Of a stretch of 64,000 bases of DNA, positions 45,999 to 53,477 are shown piece by piece. The stretch covers positions 1-64,000 of the forward strand of contig JAABSM010000012.1 in the NCBI GenBank assembly GCA_011390365.1, given 5' to 3'. This DNA comes from Gammaproteobacteria bacterium. Its GTDB lineage: Bacteria > Pseudomonadota > Gammaproteobacteria > Chromatiales > Chromatiaceae. The notes beneath the pieces were generated by a model. The model was not told the DNA's origin. It saw only the letters and a list, made by a program, of their open reading frames with translations, and did no database searches. Made by a program: the position numbers and the translations under genes. The number at the start of each line of letters is the position of its first letter. Within the stretch, counting starts at the first letter, position 1.

Positions 45999-46928
45999 TC
46001 AGGGCGTATGGGCCAGATACCCCAGGTGCTCCTCGTCAAACGGAACAGGGTTAATCTGGTAACGCTCGAACACCTCACTCGCATCACAGGTGTTACCCTC
46101 CATCAGCATGGTGATCTGATCCCGGGTAACGGGAAAATCCTCCAGATGATCAAACCACCCCGCTACCAGTTTCACCGCCCAGGCAGGTACCGGCACACCG
46201 AAGCCCCGACGTCCGGTCGCCTTCGAGATGGTGCGCAGGATCTCCTTCCAGGTAACGACTCGCGGACCGCCCAGGCACCAGGTCCGGCCAATGCTTCCCG
46301 CATCCTCCAGACTGGCCGCGAAGATCGCCGCCACATCCTTGACGTGAATCGGGCTCATCTCCATCGCGCCGCCGCCAAATGGCAGCACGCCCGCATGAAA
46401 GAGGGGCAGCGGCGCCGGCGGGGCGACGATATCCTTGTACAACTGGGTCGCGAACTCCATGCGTCCGCGCGGATCGCCGAACAACACGGATGGCCGAAAC
46501 ACCGTCCAGTCCAGCTGGGTATCCCGCAACGCCTGTTCGGCGCGGTACTTGGTGCGCTGATAAGCGACGCCATCCCCGCGCACGCCGTTGGCGCTCATCA
46601 GCAAGAATCGTTTGATCCCCGCCTCTTGCGCGAGCCTCATCAGACGCACCGGGGATTCGTACTGCGAACCCTCGAAGGTGACCCCCTTGGCCGGAAACTC
46701 CCGCAAGATGCCGATCAGGTGAATCGCCGCATCGCACCCCTCCAGCAAGCGGCGCAACGCCCCCTCGTCCTCCGCGTCTCCCGTCACGGCTTCACACCGC
46801 TCGGCCTGCACGACCTTGCCCGCGCTACCCTCGCGAACCAGCAAGCGGGGCATATGACCCCGCTCCAGCAAGGCATCCACCAGATAACTGCCGACGAAAC
46901 CGGTACCCCCGACCAACGCAACTTTCAT
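45999..46928 (-). CDS. NAD(P)-binding atypical SDR, NDUFA9-like
   Basis: 309 residues. The Rossmann motif is MKVALVGGTGFVGSYLVDALL, and YQRTKYRAEQAL carries the Tyr-x3-Lys pair. The sequence HLIGILRE, TVFRPSVLFGD and the C-terminal EDFPVTRDQITMLMEGN match the complex-I NDUFA9 / atypical SDR group. In bacteria it is thought to bind an NAD(P) cofactor and have no settled reaction. GGGAGAGGACA precedes the ATG. It is divergent from the Lrp gene. Confidence 0.92.
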   Translation of the reverse strand: MKVALVGGTGFVGSYLVDALLERGHMPRLLVREGSAGKVVQAERCEAVTGDAEDEGALRRLLEGCDAAIHLIGILREFPAKGVTFEGSQYESPVRLMRLAQEAGIKRFLLMSANGVRGDGVAYQRTKYRAEQALRDTQLDWTVFRPSVLFGDPRGRMEFATQLYKDIVAPPAPLPLFHAGVLPFGGGAMEMSPIHVKDVAAIFAASLEDAGSIGRTWCLGGPRVVTWKEILRTISKATGRRGFGVPVPAWAVKLVAGWFDHLEDFPVTRDQITMLMEGNTCDASEVFERYQINPVPFDEEHLGYLAHTP

Positions 46929-47162
46929 TGTCCTCTCCCGTAAAAATAGGATTTTCTCTCCATCAGATTGGGGTCAATCGCCCCTCTCCCAATAGAACCC
47001 CGATCATCGAAGCCGACAACTCCATTCCAAACGGCTTGCATCGCGCCCCTCCGCGTGCTCATGAGTATCGCCAATCAGCGGGGGTGTTACAATGACCGGA
47101 ATCGCCGCCAAATGTGGTAGCGTGCCGATTTTCCAGGTAGCGACCAGAACCGAACCGCCAAT

Positions 47163-47660
47163 ATGCCCCCAAAAGACCCTTCGCACCCACTCGACCGCTA
47201 CGACCTGCACATCCTGGACCTGCTGCAAAGGGATGGGGAGATCAGCAATCAGCAACTCGCCGACCGAGTCGGGCTCTCCCCCTCGCCCTGTTCACGCCGA
47301 GTCAAGCGCCTGGAAGAAGAAGGGGTTATTCGCAAACGGGTGGTGCTGCTGGATCCCTCCCTGCTCGGCCTTGAGCTCACCGCCTACATCCAGATCAGCA
47401 TGGACCGCCATACCCCGGACCGCTTCGAAAACTTCGAAAGAAACATCGCCGAATGGCCAGAGGTCCTGGAATGCAGCCTGATCACCGGCCAGGATGCCGA
47501 CTATCTGATCAAGGTCACCGTTACCGACATGGAACACTTTCGCACCTTTCTGCTGGACAAGCTGACCCCCGTCGCGGGCGTCAGCGGGGTACACTCCAGC
47601 TTCGTGCTCAAGCGCCCCGTGGAGAGAACCGCCCTGCCCCTGAACCACCTTGAGGGATAA
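47163..47660 (+). CDS. Lrp/AsnC family transcriptional regulator
   Basis: 165 residues. The N-terminal winged helix reads LDRYDLHILDLLQRDGEISNQQLADRVGLSPSPCSRRVKRLEEEGVI; the C-terminal RAM domain has VLECSLITGQDADYLIKVTVTDMEHF. Such proteins bind amino acids and control their metabolism. TACAAT is at 47088-47093, a possible -10. The stop codon overlaps the start of a 50-codon frame. Confidence 0.93.
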   Translation: MPPKDPSHPLDRYDLHILDLLQRDGEISNQQLADRVGLSPSPCSRRVKRLEEEGVIRKRVVLLDPSLLGLELTAYIQISMDRHTPDRFENFERNIAEWPEVLECSLITGQDADYLIKVTVTDMEHFRTFLLDKLTPVAGVSGVHSSFVLKRPVERTALPLNHLEG

Positions 47661-47812
47661 TGCAGCCTCCATCAGGATGGCACATCAAACGGGGACCACC
47701 GCAAGCCATCTCGCGCATGGACGCCATGCGGCAACAGGCGCCGCCCAACAGCGCCCAGCTGGAGCTGAAACGGATCGAGGCCGCCCTGCGGTGTTGCGGT
47801 GAAGGGGATTAA
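47660..47812 (+). CDS. possible coupled small protein, 50 aa
   Basis: ATG overlaps the TAA of the regulator gene by one base (TAATG), a configuration that allows re-initiation. It encodes MQPPSGWHIKRGPP and ends QLELKRIEAALRCCGEGD. The family is unknown; the C-terminal helix looks amphipathic. It ends before the tRNA terminator. Evidence is only position and frame. Confidence 0.35.
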   Translation: MQPPSGWHIKRGPPQAISRMDAMRQQAPPNSAQLELKRIEAALRCCGEGD

Positions 47813-47856
47813 GGCTATTGCTTGCGCCGCGCCGGCGGCATTTTATCGCGGGCAAT

Positions 47857-47889
47857 AAAAAAGGAGCTGGAACGCATTCCAACTCCTTT
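47857..47889 (-). terminator. terminator of the tRNA operon
   Basis: On the minus strand AAGGAGTTGGAA and TTCCAGCTCCTT (one G-U pair) form a 12-bp stem with a TGCG loop, followed by TTTTTT. It begins 10 bp after the tRNA-His 3' end. Confidence 0.85.
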
Positions 47890-47898
47890 CTTGCTGTA

Positions 47899-47975
47899 TG
47901 GGGTGGATGATGGGACTCGAACCCACGACGACTGGAATCACAATCCAGGGCTCTACCAACTGAGCTACACCCACC
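47899..47975 (-). tRNA. tRNA-His (GTG)
   Basis: Full cloverleaf on the minus strand: G-1 at 47975 followed by acceptor GTGGGTG, D arm AGCTC.AGTTGGTAGAGC, anticodon loop TTGTGAT (anticodon GTG), TTCGAGTC in the T arm, acceptor 3' CATCCAC and encoded CCA. The extra 5' G is typical of tRNA-His. Last of three. Confidence 0.95.
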
Positions 47976-48046
47976 ACTGTGCTTTTCTCACCTCGGGGCC
48001 TACCCCGAGGCATCTTGCCCGAAAACGTGGCGACTTCGGGCCGGTA

Positions 48047-48123
48047 TGGCACGCCCGGCAGGATTCGAACCTGCTACCCTCGGCTTAGAAGGCCGATGCT
48101 CTATCCGAATGAGCTACGGGCGC
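48047..48123 (-). tRNA. tRNA-Arg (TCT)
   Basis: Acceptor GCGCCCG pairs with CGGGCGT (one G-U), anticodon loop CTTCTAA (anticodon TCT), TTCGAAT in the T arm, GCCA 3' end is encoded. Middle of the cluster. Confidence 0.95.
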
Positions 48124-48156
48124 GTTGTTCGGTTTGCCTGCCATAAGCCTGCGAGT

Positions 48157-48233
48157 TGGTCGGGGTAGAGAGATTCGAACTCCCGACATCCTGCTCCCAA
48201 AGCAGGCGCGCTACCAGACTGCGCTATACCCCG
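48157..48233 (-). tRNA. tRNA-Pro (TGG)
   Basis: Acceptor CGGGGTA pairs with TACCCCG, anticodon loop TTTGGGA (anticodon TGG), TTCGAAT in the T arm, encoded ACCA. First gene of the Pro-Arg-His transcript. Confidence 0.95.
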
Positions 48234-48272
48234 ATCTGAGGTAATCTTCTCGCCCTGCGGCGAAGACGCGGT

Positions 48273-48301
48273 ATATTACTGATGCCGCGACCTTGCGTCA
48301 A
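48273..48301 (-). promoter_or_regulatory. promoter of the tRNA-Pro-Arg-His operon
   Basis: Minus strand: -35 TTGACG at 48301-48296, a 17-bp spacer, -10 TAATAT at 48278-48273, then a GC-rich stretch ACCGCG, as in stringently controlled stable-RNA promoters. The leader to the first tRNA would be about 33 nt. Confidence 0.7.
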
Positions 48302-48310
48302 TCAAAATTT

Positions 48311-48452
48311 GCAACTATTCAGATCGCTGCGCGAAAACGCGGTTTTCACTTGCGACAAAGGGGGGAGAGTGCCAGCTTCTCCCCCTTTGAAACCCCCAAT
48401 CGGTTGTGTAACGATTCAGCACATCCCGCTACCGCGGGATGTGCTGAATCGT
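48311..48452. repeat. mosaic hairpin repeat, full copy
   Basis: GCAACTATTCAGATCGCTGC, CGCGAAAACGCGGTTTT, the GGGGGAGA/TCTCCCCC stem and a terminal 19-bp perfect stem (ACGATTCAGCACATCCCGC, loop TACC) at 48411-48452. It is the reverse of the order at 40134-40305. The terminal stem differs from that copy at four positions, each compensated in the other arm. Confidence 0.85.
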
Positions 48453-48623
48453 GACCAAAATTTTACCCCATTCACGCCGGTCTCGCTTGCCGAGTGCGGC
48501 GGGCGACGGTGAAGCGGTAACGGGATTCTAGTATCATGGGCGTTTATTCATGGCGAGGATGACGTGATCCGCGATCAGCCTCGCCCCTGGGGTATTCCGA
48601 TCGGTACGGGGAGCGGCAAGTAT

Positions 48624-49478
48624 ATGAGCGCGAAGATTCTGGATGGCAAGCAGATCGCGGCGGATCTGCGGGTTGAGATCAAGGAGCGAGTAGCGGCGAT
48701 GACCGCCCAGGGCGCCCGCCCGCCGGGGCTGGCGGTGGTGCTGGTGGGCGAGAACCCCGCCTCCCAGGTCTATGTGCGCAACAAGGAGCGCTCCTGCGGC
48801 GAGGTGGGCTTCCTTTCCGAGCGCCACGACCTGCCCGCCGCTACCGACGAGGCGACCCTGCTCGCCCTGATCGACGATCTGAACCAGCGCGAGGAGATCG
48901 ACGGCATCCTGGTGCAACTGCCCCTGCCCGATCAGATCAACGAGGAGAAGGTGATCGAGCGCATCCTGCCGACCAAGGACGTGGACGGCTTTCACCCCTA
49001 CAACATCGGTCGCCTGACCATCAAGATGCCGATCCTGCGTCCCTGTACTCCGAAGGGGGTGATCACCATGCTCGAGCGCACCGGCGAGAAGCTGGAGGGG
49101 CTCGACGCGGTCATCATCGGCCAGTCCAACATCGTCGGCCGCCCGGTCGCGCTGGAGCTATTGGCGAAACGCTGCACCATCACCATCTGTCACAGTCGCA
49201 CCAAGGATCTGGCGGAGAAGTGTCGCAACGCGGACATCCTGGTGGCGGCGGTGGGCCGTCCTCGCTTCGTACAGGGCGACTGGGTCAAGGAGGGGGCGAT
49301 GGTGGTCGACGTCGGCATCAATCGCCTCGACGACGGCAAGCTGTGCGGCGACGTGGATTTCGATGCCTGCAAGGAGCGGGCCTCCTGGATCACCCCGGTG
49401 CCCGGCGGCGTCGGCCCCATGACCATCGCCACCCTGCTGGAGAACACCCTGCAAGCGCGGGAGTTGCATGGGGGATAG
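48624..49478 (+). CDS. folD: bifunctional methylenetetrahydrofolate dehydrogenase / cyclohydrolase
   Basis: 284 residues from the ATG at 48624; an upstream in-frame ATG at 48564 is not needed. Catalytic Lys54 is in VRNKERSC, and [19 protein letters not shown], the cofactor motif [18 protein letters not shown] and [16 protein letters not shown] are all present. It supplies 10-formyl-THF from 5,10-methylene-THF. The repeat family at 48311-48452 lies upstream. Confidence 0.97.
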   Translation: MSAKILDGKQIAADLRVEIKERVAAMTAQGARPPGLAVVLVGENPASQVYVRNKERSCGEVGFLSERHDLPAATDEATLLALIDDLNQREEIDGILVQLPLPDQINEEKVIERILPTKDVDGFHPYNIGRLTIKMPILRPCTPKGVITMLERTGEKLEGLDAVIIGQSNIVGRPVALELLAKRCTITICHSRTKDLAEKCRNADILVAAVGRPRFVQGDWVKEGAMVVDVGINRLDDGKLCGDVDFDACKERASWITPVPGGVGPMTIATLLENTLQARELHGG

Positions 49479-49871
49479 CCGGTGCGGGGTAATGTGTCCG
49501 CGATGGAACATGAACATCGGTGGCACATTCGGCAAATCCCCCCTAGCCCCCCTTTGCGAAAGGGGGGGACTGGTTTGGCGGCAAGAATCCGTCACGGTGA
49601 TTTGACCAACCACTTCGCACTTCGCACTACCCACCCAACACTAAGGCGATTTCCAACGAAGAATACACCACGGAGAACACAGAGGGCACAGAGTGACAAC
49701 GGCAGGAAAAGCGTTATCAAAAATCCTAACCATTGATATTTATTCTAAAAACACCCATTCACTCGATTCGCCATACGAGAGTTTCTCTGTGTGCTCTGTG
49801 TTCTCTGTGGTAGTTTTATCCTGAAAATGCCCCAAGCACTCATCACTCAGCACTAACCAAAGGAGTTTTTC
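49479..49871. other. repeat-filled spacer between folD and the dehydrogenase
   Basis: 393 bases. A CCCCCCTTT/AAAGGGGGG hairpin is at about 49548-49569. The CACAGAG-family repeat occupies 49667-49694 (ACCACGGAGAACACAGAGG) and, inverted, 49781-49813 (CTGTGTTCTCTGTGGTAG). AT-rich DNA between them (49720-49760) could hold the promoter of the next gene. No gene is seen. Confidence 0.6.
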
Positions 49872-51281
49872 GTGGAAGAGATTTCAGTTGATGTAGCGGT
49901 TATCGGTTCCGGCAGCGCCGGTCTTTACTCTCTGGGCCAGGTTCGCGGCTCGGGCAAGAGCTTCGTGCTGATCAACGGCGGCGAGACGGGCACCACCTGC
50001 GCCAGGGTCGGCTGCATGCCCTCCAAGGCCCTGATCCAGGTGGCGGATGACTACCATCGGCGCAAGATCCTCGGGCGCTATGGGGTCGAGGGCTTCGACG
50101 AGATGGAGATGGATATCGAAGAGGCGATGGATCACGTCCGCGACCTGCGCGACACCTTCGTCGACCGGGTACGCTCCAACAGCACCGACAAGATGCCCCC
50201 CGAGAAATTCGTCGAAGGCTACGCCCGCTTCGTCGACCCCCACACCCTGGAGGTGAACGACAAACGCATCCGCGCCGAGAAGATCATCATCGCCACCGGC
50301 TCGCGTCCGGTGATCCCCGAGGCCTGGCAGGCGTTCCGGGATCGCATCGTCACCACCGACGAGGTGTTCGAGCTGGAGGAGCTGCCCGAGTCGATGGCGG
50401 TCATCGGCCTCGGCGTGATCGGCCTGGAGATCGGTCAGTCCCTGGCGCGTCTGGGGGTGGAGGTGACCGGTTTCGACATGGTCGAGACGGTAGGCGGGAT
50501 CAGCGACCCGGCGGTGGCCAAGAGCGCCATCGAGACCATCGGTCGCGAGTTCCCCATCCATCTCGGTGAGGGGGCGGAGATCAGCGAAGAGGCGGACGGT
50601 CGCCTGAAGGTGACCGCCGGCGAGCACTCGGTAGTGGTGGACAAGATCTTCGCCAGCCTCGGACGACGCCCCAACCTCGACAAGCTGGGCATTGAAAACG
50701 CCGGCATCGAGCTCGACGAGCGGGGCATCCCCGCCTTCAACCCCAACACCATGCAGATCGGCGACAGCCACCTCTTCATCGCCGGCGACGCCACCCACGA
50801 GCGGCCGCTGCTGCACGAGGCGGGAGACGAGGGACGCATCGCCGGCTACAACGCCAGCCATGACGAGATCCTCGCCTTCCAACGCAAGTCGCCGCTGGCG
50901 ATCACCTTTTGCGACCCCAACATCTGTAGCGTCGGCAAGCGCTTTGCGGAATTGAACGAGGATGAGATCGCGGTGGGCGAGGTCCAGTTCGGCCCCGTCG
51001 GGCGCGCCATGATCATGGGCAAGAACCGCGGCATGCTGCGGGTCTACGCCGACAAGAAGAGCGGCAAGCTGCTGGGCTCGGAGATGTTCTGTACCAAAGC
51101 GGAAAACCTGGGACATCTATTGGTGTGGAGCCTGCAACAGGGCCTGACCATCGGCCAGATGCTGCAAATGCCCTTCTACCACCCGGTGATCGAAGAGGCG
51201 ATGCAGGCGGCCCTGTATGACTGCTACAGCAAGGTCGAAGAGAAGAACGCGGGGCCGATCACCGAGCTGAACGTGATTTGA
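49872..51281 (+). CDS. dihydrolipoyl dehydrogenase family flavoprotein
   Basis: 469 residues from a GTG with AAAGGAG 6 bp upstream. FAD motif IGSGSAGLYS, redox disulphide Cys43-x4-Cys48 (TCARVGCMPSK), NAD motif VIGLGVIGLEIGQSLARLG, second FAD motif FIAGDATHERPLLHEAGDEG. At the C-terminus FYHPVIEEAM keeps the catalytic His and Glu five residues later, although the first His of the usual HxHPT is Tyr. No lipoamide acyltransferase or oxidase genes are near. The partner could be another lipoyl protein. Some sulfur oxidisers have such Lpd-like proteins with lipoate-binding partners, but that is speculation. Confidence 0.88.
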   Translation: MEEISVDVAVIGSGSAGLYSLGQVRGSGKSFVLINGGETGTTCARVGCMPSKALIQVADDYHRRKILGRYGVEGFDEMEMDIEEAMDHVRDLRDTFVDRVRSNSTDKMPPEKFVEGYARFVDPHTLEVNDKRIRAEKIIIATGSRPVIPEAWQAFRDRIVTTDEVFELEELPESMAVIGLGVIGLEIGQSLARLGVEVTGFDMVETVGGISDPAVAKSAIETIGREFPIHLGEGAEISEEADGRLKVTAGEHSVVVDKIFASLGRRPNLDKLGIENAGIELDERGIPAFNPNTMQIGDSHLFIAGDATHERPLLHEAGDEGRIAGYNASHDEILAFQRKSPLAITFCDPNICSVGKRFAELNEDEIAVGEVQFGPVGRAMIMGKNRGMLRVYADKKSGKLLGSEMFCTKAENLGHLLVWSLQQGLTIGQMLQMPFYHPVIEEAMQAALYDCYSKVEEKNAGPITELNVI

Positions 51282-51426
51282 AACCGTTAACCGCGGATTA
51301 ACGCAGATGTGCGCAGATTTCTCATATCACCGGCCAAGCAGCACCCCAAATAACCCTCGTGGCAATTCGACGGTAAAAAGCCGCTTGTAAAGAATCTGCG
51401 TTAATCGGCGTTCATCCGCGGTTCAA
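51282..51426. repeat. dispersed repeat, CCGCGGATTAACGC family (copy 2)
   Basis: AACCGCGGATTAACGCAGAT at the left and, inverted, ATCTGCGTTAATCGGCGTTC...CCGCGGTT at the right, 85 to 145 bp apart, between two convergent genes. Confidence 0.7.
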
Positions 51427-51432
51427 CAACCC

Positions 51433-52365
51433 TCAATCCCCCTTCGGATTTACCGGAAAGAGCTTGGGGTCCACCACTTCGAGAAAACGCTTGGCCTGGG
51501 GCGAGAGGAACTTGCCGCGGCGCAGCACGATGCCGTAGGTGCGGTCGGGGAAGTAGGCATCGATGGGGATACGCGTCACCTCTTCGTTGCCGGTGAGGCA
51601 GACATCGATGACAATCGAGACGCCCATTCCCAGCTCCACGTAGGTCTTGATCACCTCCCAGCCGCCCGCCTCCAGGGTGACGTTGTAGCTGGCGTTGTGC
51701 TGCTTGAAGACCAGATCCACCATGCGCCAGGTGCTGAGGTGACGGGGCGGCAGGATCAGGCCGTAGGGGCTGATATCGGCCAGGGTGACCTTCTCCAGCT
51801 TGGTCAACGGATGGTCGAGCGGCGTGATGAGCACGGTCTTGTGGTCCACCACCGGGTGATAAATGATGTCATCCGGCACCTCCATCATCGAGCCCACCGC
51901 GAAATCCACCTCATCGGCGCGCAGCATCGCCATGCCATCGCGCCCGGTGACGTTGTGCAGCTTGACCCGAATCTTCGGAAAGCGTCGGGTGAACTCCTGC
52001 ACGTACTGGGGCATAATGTAGAGGATGGTGGACTCCCCCGCCGCCAGGTTCAGCTCCCCCGACTCCAGGTTGCCGCACTGGGCGATGAAGGCCTCGCGCA
52101 ACCCGTCGATCCCCTCCACCAGCGGCTGGGCCAGCTTGTAGAGGATATCCCCCTCCGGCGTCAGGCGGATCTTGGGGCCGCGCCGCTCGAACAGGGTAGT
52201 GCCGAACTCCCGCTCCAGAGCCTGAATCTGTAGCGACACGGTGGGCTGACTGAGAAACAGGCGCTCGGCGGCCTCGCTGACGCTCTGGGTCTGGGCGGCA
52301 TTGCAAAATGCGCGCAACTGTTTCAGTCGATTCTGTTTATAATAGGGCGGCGAGGGAGTTTTCAT
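51433..52365 (-). CDS. LysR-type regulator, CysB-like
   Basis: 310 residues from the ATG at 52365, preferred because homology starts at NRLKQLRAFCNAA. The N-terminal helix-turn-helix is AAERLFLSQPTVSLQIQALEREFGTTLFERRG. The effector domain has ESTILYIMPQYVQEFTRRFPKIRVKLHNVTG and GLILPPRHLSTWRMVDLVFKQ, a pattern seen in the CysB/Cbl type that senses acetylserine or sulfate-linked signals. It is divergent from ppsR, with an inverted repeat between, so it may control ppsR or itself. Confidence 0.9.
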   Translation of the reverse strand: MKTPSPPYYKQNRLKQLRAFCNAAQTQSVSEAAERLFLSQPTVSLQIQALEREFGTTLFERRGPKIRLTPEGDILYKLAQPLVEGIDGLREAFIAQCGNLESGELNLAAGESTILYIMPQYVQEFTRRFPKIRVKLHNVTGRDGMAMLRADEVDFAVGSMMEVPDDIIYHPVVDHKTVLITPLDHPLTKLEKVTLADISPYGLILPPRHLSTWRMVDLVFKQHNASYNVTLEAGGWEVIKTYVELGMGVSIVIDVCLTGNEEVTRIPIDAYFPDRTYGIVLRRGKFLSPQAKRFLEVVDPKLFPVNPKGD

Positions 52366-52418
52366 TGTATCCCCTGAGATCATTAAATGGCGCAATAATT
52401 ATAATTCCCAATGATAGC

Positions 52419-52448
52419 TATAATTTTCATGAAATCAACCGTTTCATG
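52419..52448 (+). promoter_or_regulatory. promoter and inverted-repeat operator between LysR gene and ppsR
   Basis: A perfect TATAAT is at 52419-52424 (another at 52400-52405). Just after it CATGAAA at 52428-52434 and TTTCATG at 52442-52448 form a perfect 7-bp inverted repeat with a 7-bp spacer, around the likely transcription start. The 135-bp spacer is clearly AT-rich compared with its neighbours. Confidence 0.5.
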
Positions 52449-52500
52449 AATTTTTTCTTGCGCCCGTCCCCTGAACGCTCACGGCCAACCCGACAGGATC

Positions 52501-53301
52501 ATGAAACGACACGTATTTTTCGTCTCCGAAAGCACCGGCATCACCGCCGAAACCCTGGGCCAGAGCCTGCTCTGCCAGTTCGGCGGCAAGGTCAACTTCA
52601 CCACCCACTACATGCCGTATATCAACAGCGAGCGCCGCGCCAAACGTCTGGTCAAGCGCTTCGAGAAGATCATCGAGGAGGAAGGGGCGCGCCCCATCGT
52701 CTTCGCCACCCTGGTACAGGATACGGTTAGCGGGGTACTCAAGACCGCCCCCTGTCTCTACCTGGAGCTGTTCGACACCTTTCTCGCCACCATCAGCAAT
52801 GAACTGGGCATGACCCCGTCACGCCAGGCCGGCCTCTTTCACGGCATGCGCGACGGCGCCAACTACGACGATCGCATCAGCATCATCAACTACGCCATGG
52901 CCAACGACGACGGCATGCGCCTGGACAAGTTCGAGGACGCGGACGTGATCCTGGTGGGGGTCTCCCGCTCCGGCAAGACCCCGACCTGCCTCTACCTGGC
53001 GATGCACTTCGGCCTGCGCGCCGCCAACTACCCGATCACCGACGAGGACTTCCAGCGCGGACGCCTGCCCGAGGAGTTGATCCGCTACCGCCACAAGATC
53101 GTCGGCCTGCTGATCGACGCCAAGCGCCTGCACGAGGTACGGGAAGAGCGGCGGGGAGGGAGTGATTACGCCTCGCTGGAGCGCTGCGAAAGGGAGTTAC
53201 AACAGGCGAAACGGATGTTTCAGTCGCTGGGGATCAAGGCGGTGGACACCACCACCCACTCCATCGAGGAGGTCTCCTCCCAGATCATGCGCGCCCGTTG
53301 A
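52501..53301 (+). CDS. ppsR: PEP synthase regulatory protein (bifunctional kinase/phosphotransferase)
   Basis: 266 residues. MKRHVFFVSESTGITAETLG and the P-loop GVSRSGKT at residues 153-160, followed by PTCLYLAMHFGLRAANYPI, define the DUF299/PpsR family, which phosphorylates PEP synthase with ADP and dephosphorylates it with phosphate. ppsA is often divergent from ppsR, but here the divergent gene is a LysR regulator and no ppsA is in the window. Confidence 0.95.
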   Translation: MKRHVFFVSESTGITAETLGQSLLCQFGGKVNFTTHYMPYINSERRAKRLVKRFEKIIEEEGARPIVFATLVQDTVSGVLKTAPCLYLELFDTFLATISNELGMTPSRQAGLFHGMRDGANYDDRISIINYAMANDDGMRLDKFEDADVILVGVSRSGKTPTCLYLAMHFGLRAANYPITDEDFQRGRLPEELIRYRHKIVGLLIDAKRLHEVREERRGGSDYASLERCERELQQAKRMFQSLGIKAVDTTTHSIEEVSSQIMRAR

Positions 53302-53445
53302 CGGGTCAATGCGCCCGATCGAAGCCCGCTCATCGCGGATGCAATCCGCTCCCACAACAGGGTGGCCCGGATGAGGCTCAGTGAAGCCCGAAAGACCGGA
53401 TCCCAGGATTCCGCGCAGCTCCATTCGGGCCACGCGCCCCTGAAA

Positions 53446-53476
53446 ATCTCCGTGCCCTCCGTGATCTCTGTGGTGG
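53446..53476. repeat. dispersed repeat, CACGGAG family (copy 6), ends at the folC stop
   Basis: AATCTCCGTGCCCTCCGTGATCTC then TGTGGTGG; single arm. It abuts the folC stop codon at 53478-53480. Confidence 0.55.
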
Positions 53477-53477
53477 A

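Noticed and set aside
48281-48620. Possible riboswitch upstream of folD
   Set aside because: The structure is explained by the tRNA promoter and the mosaic hairpin repeat; no known riboswitch core is seen.
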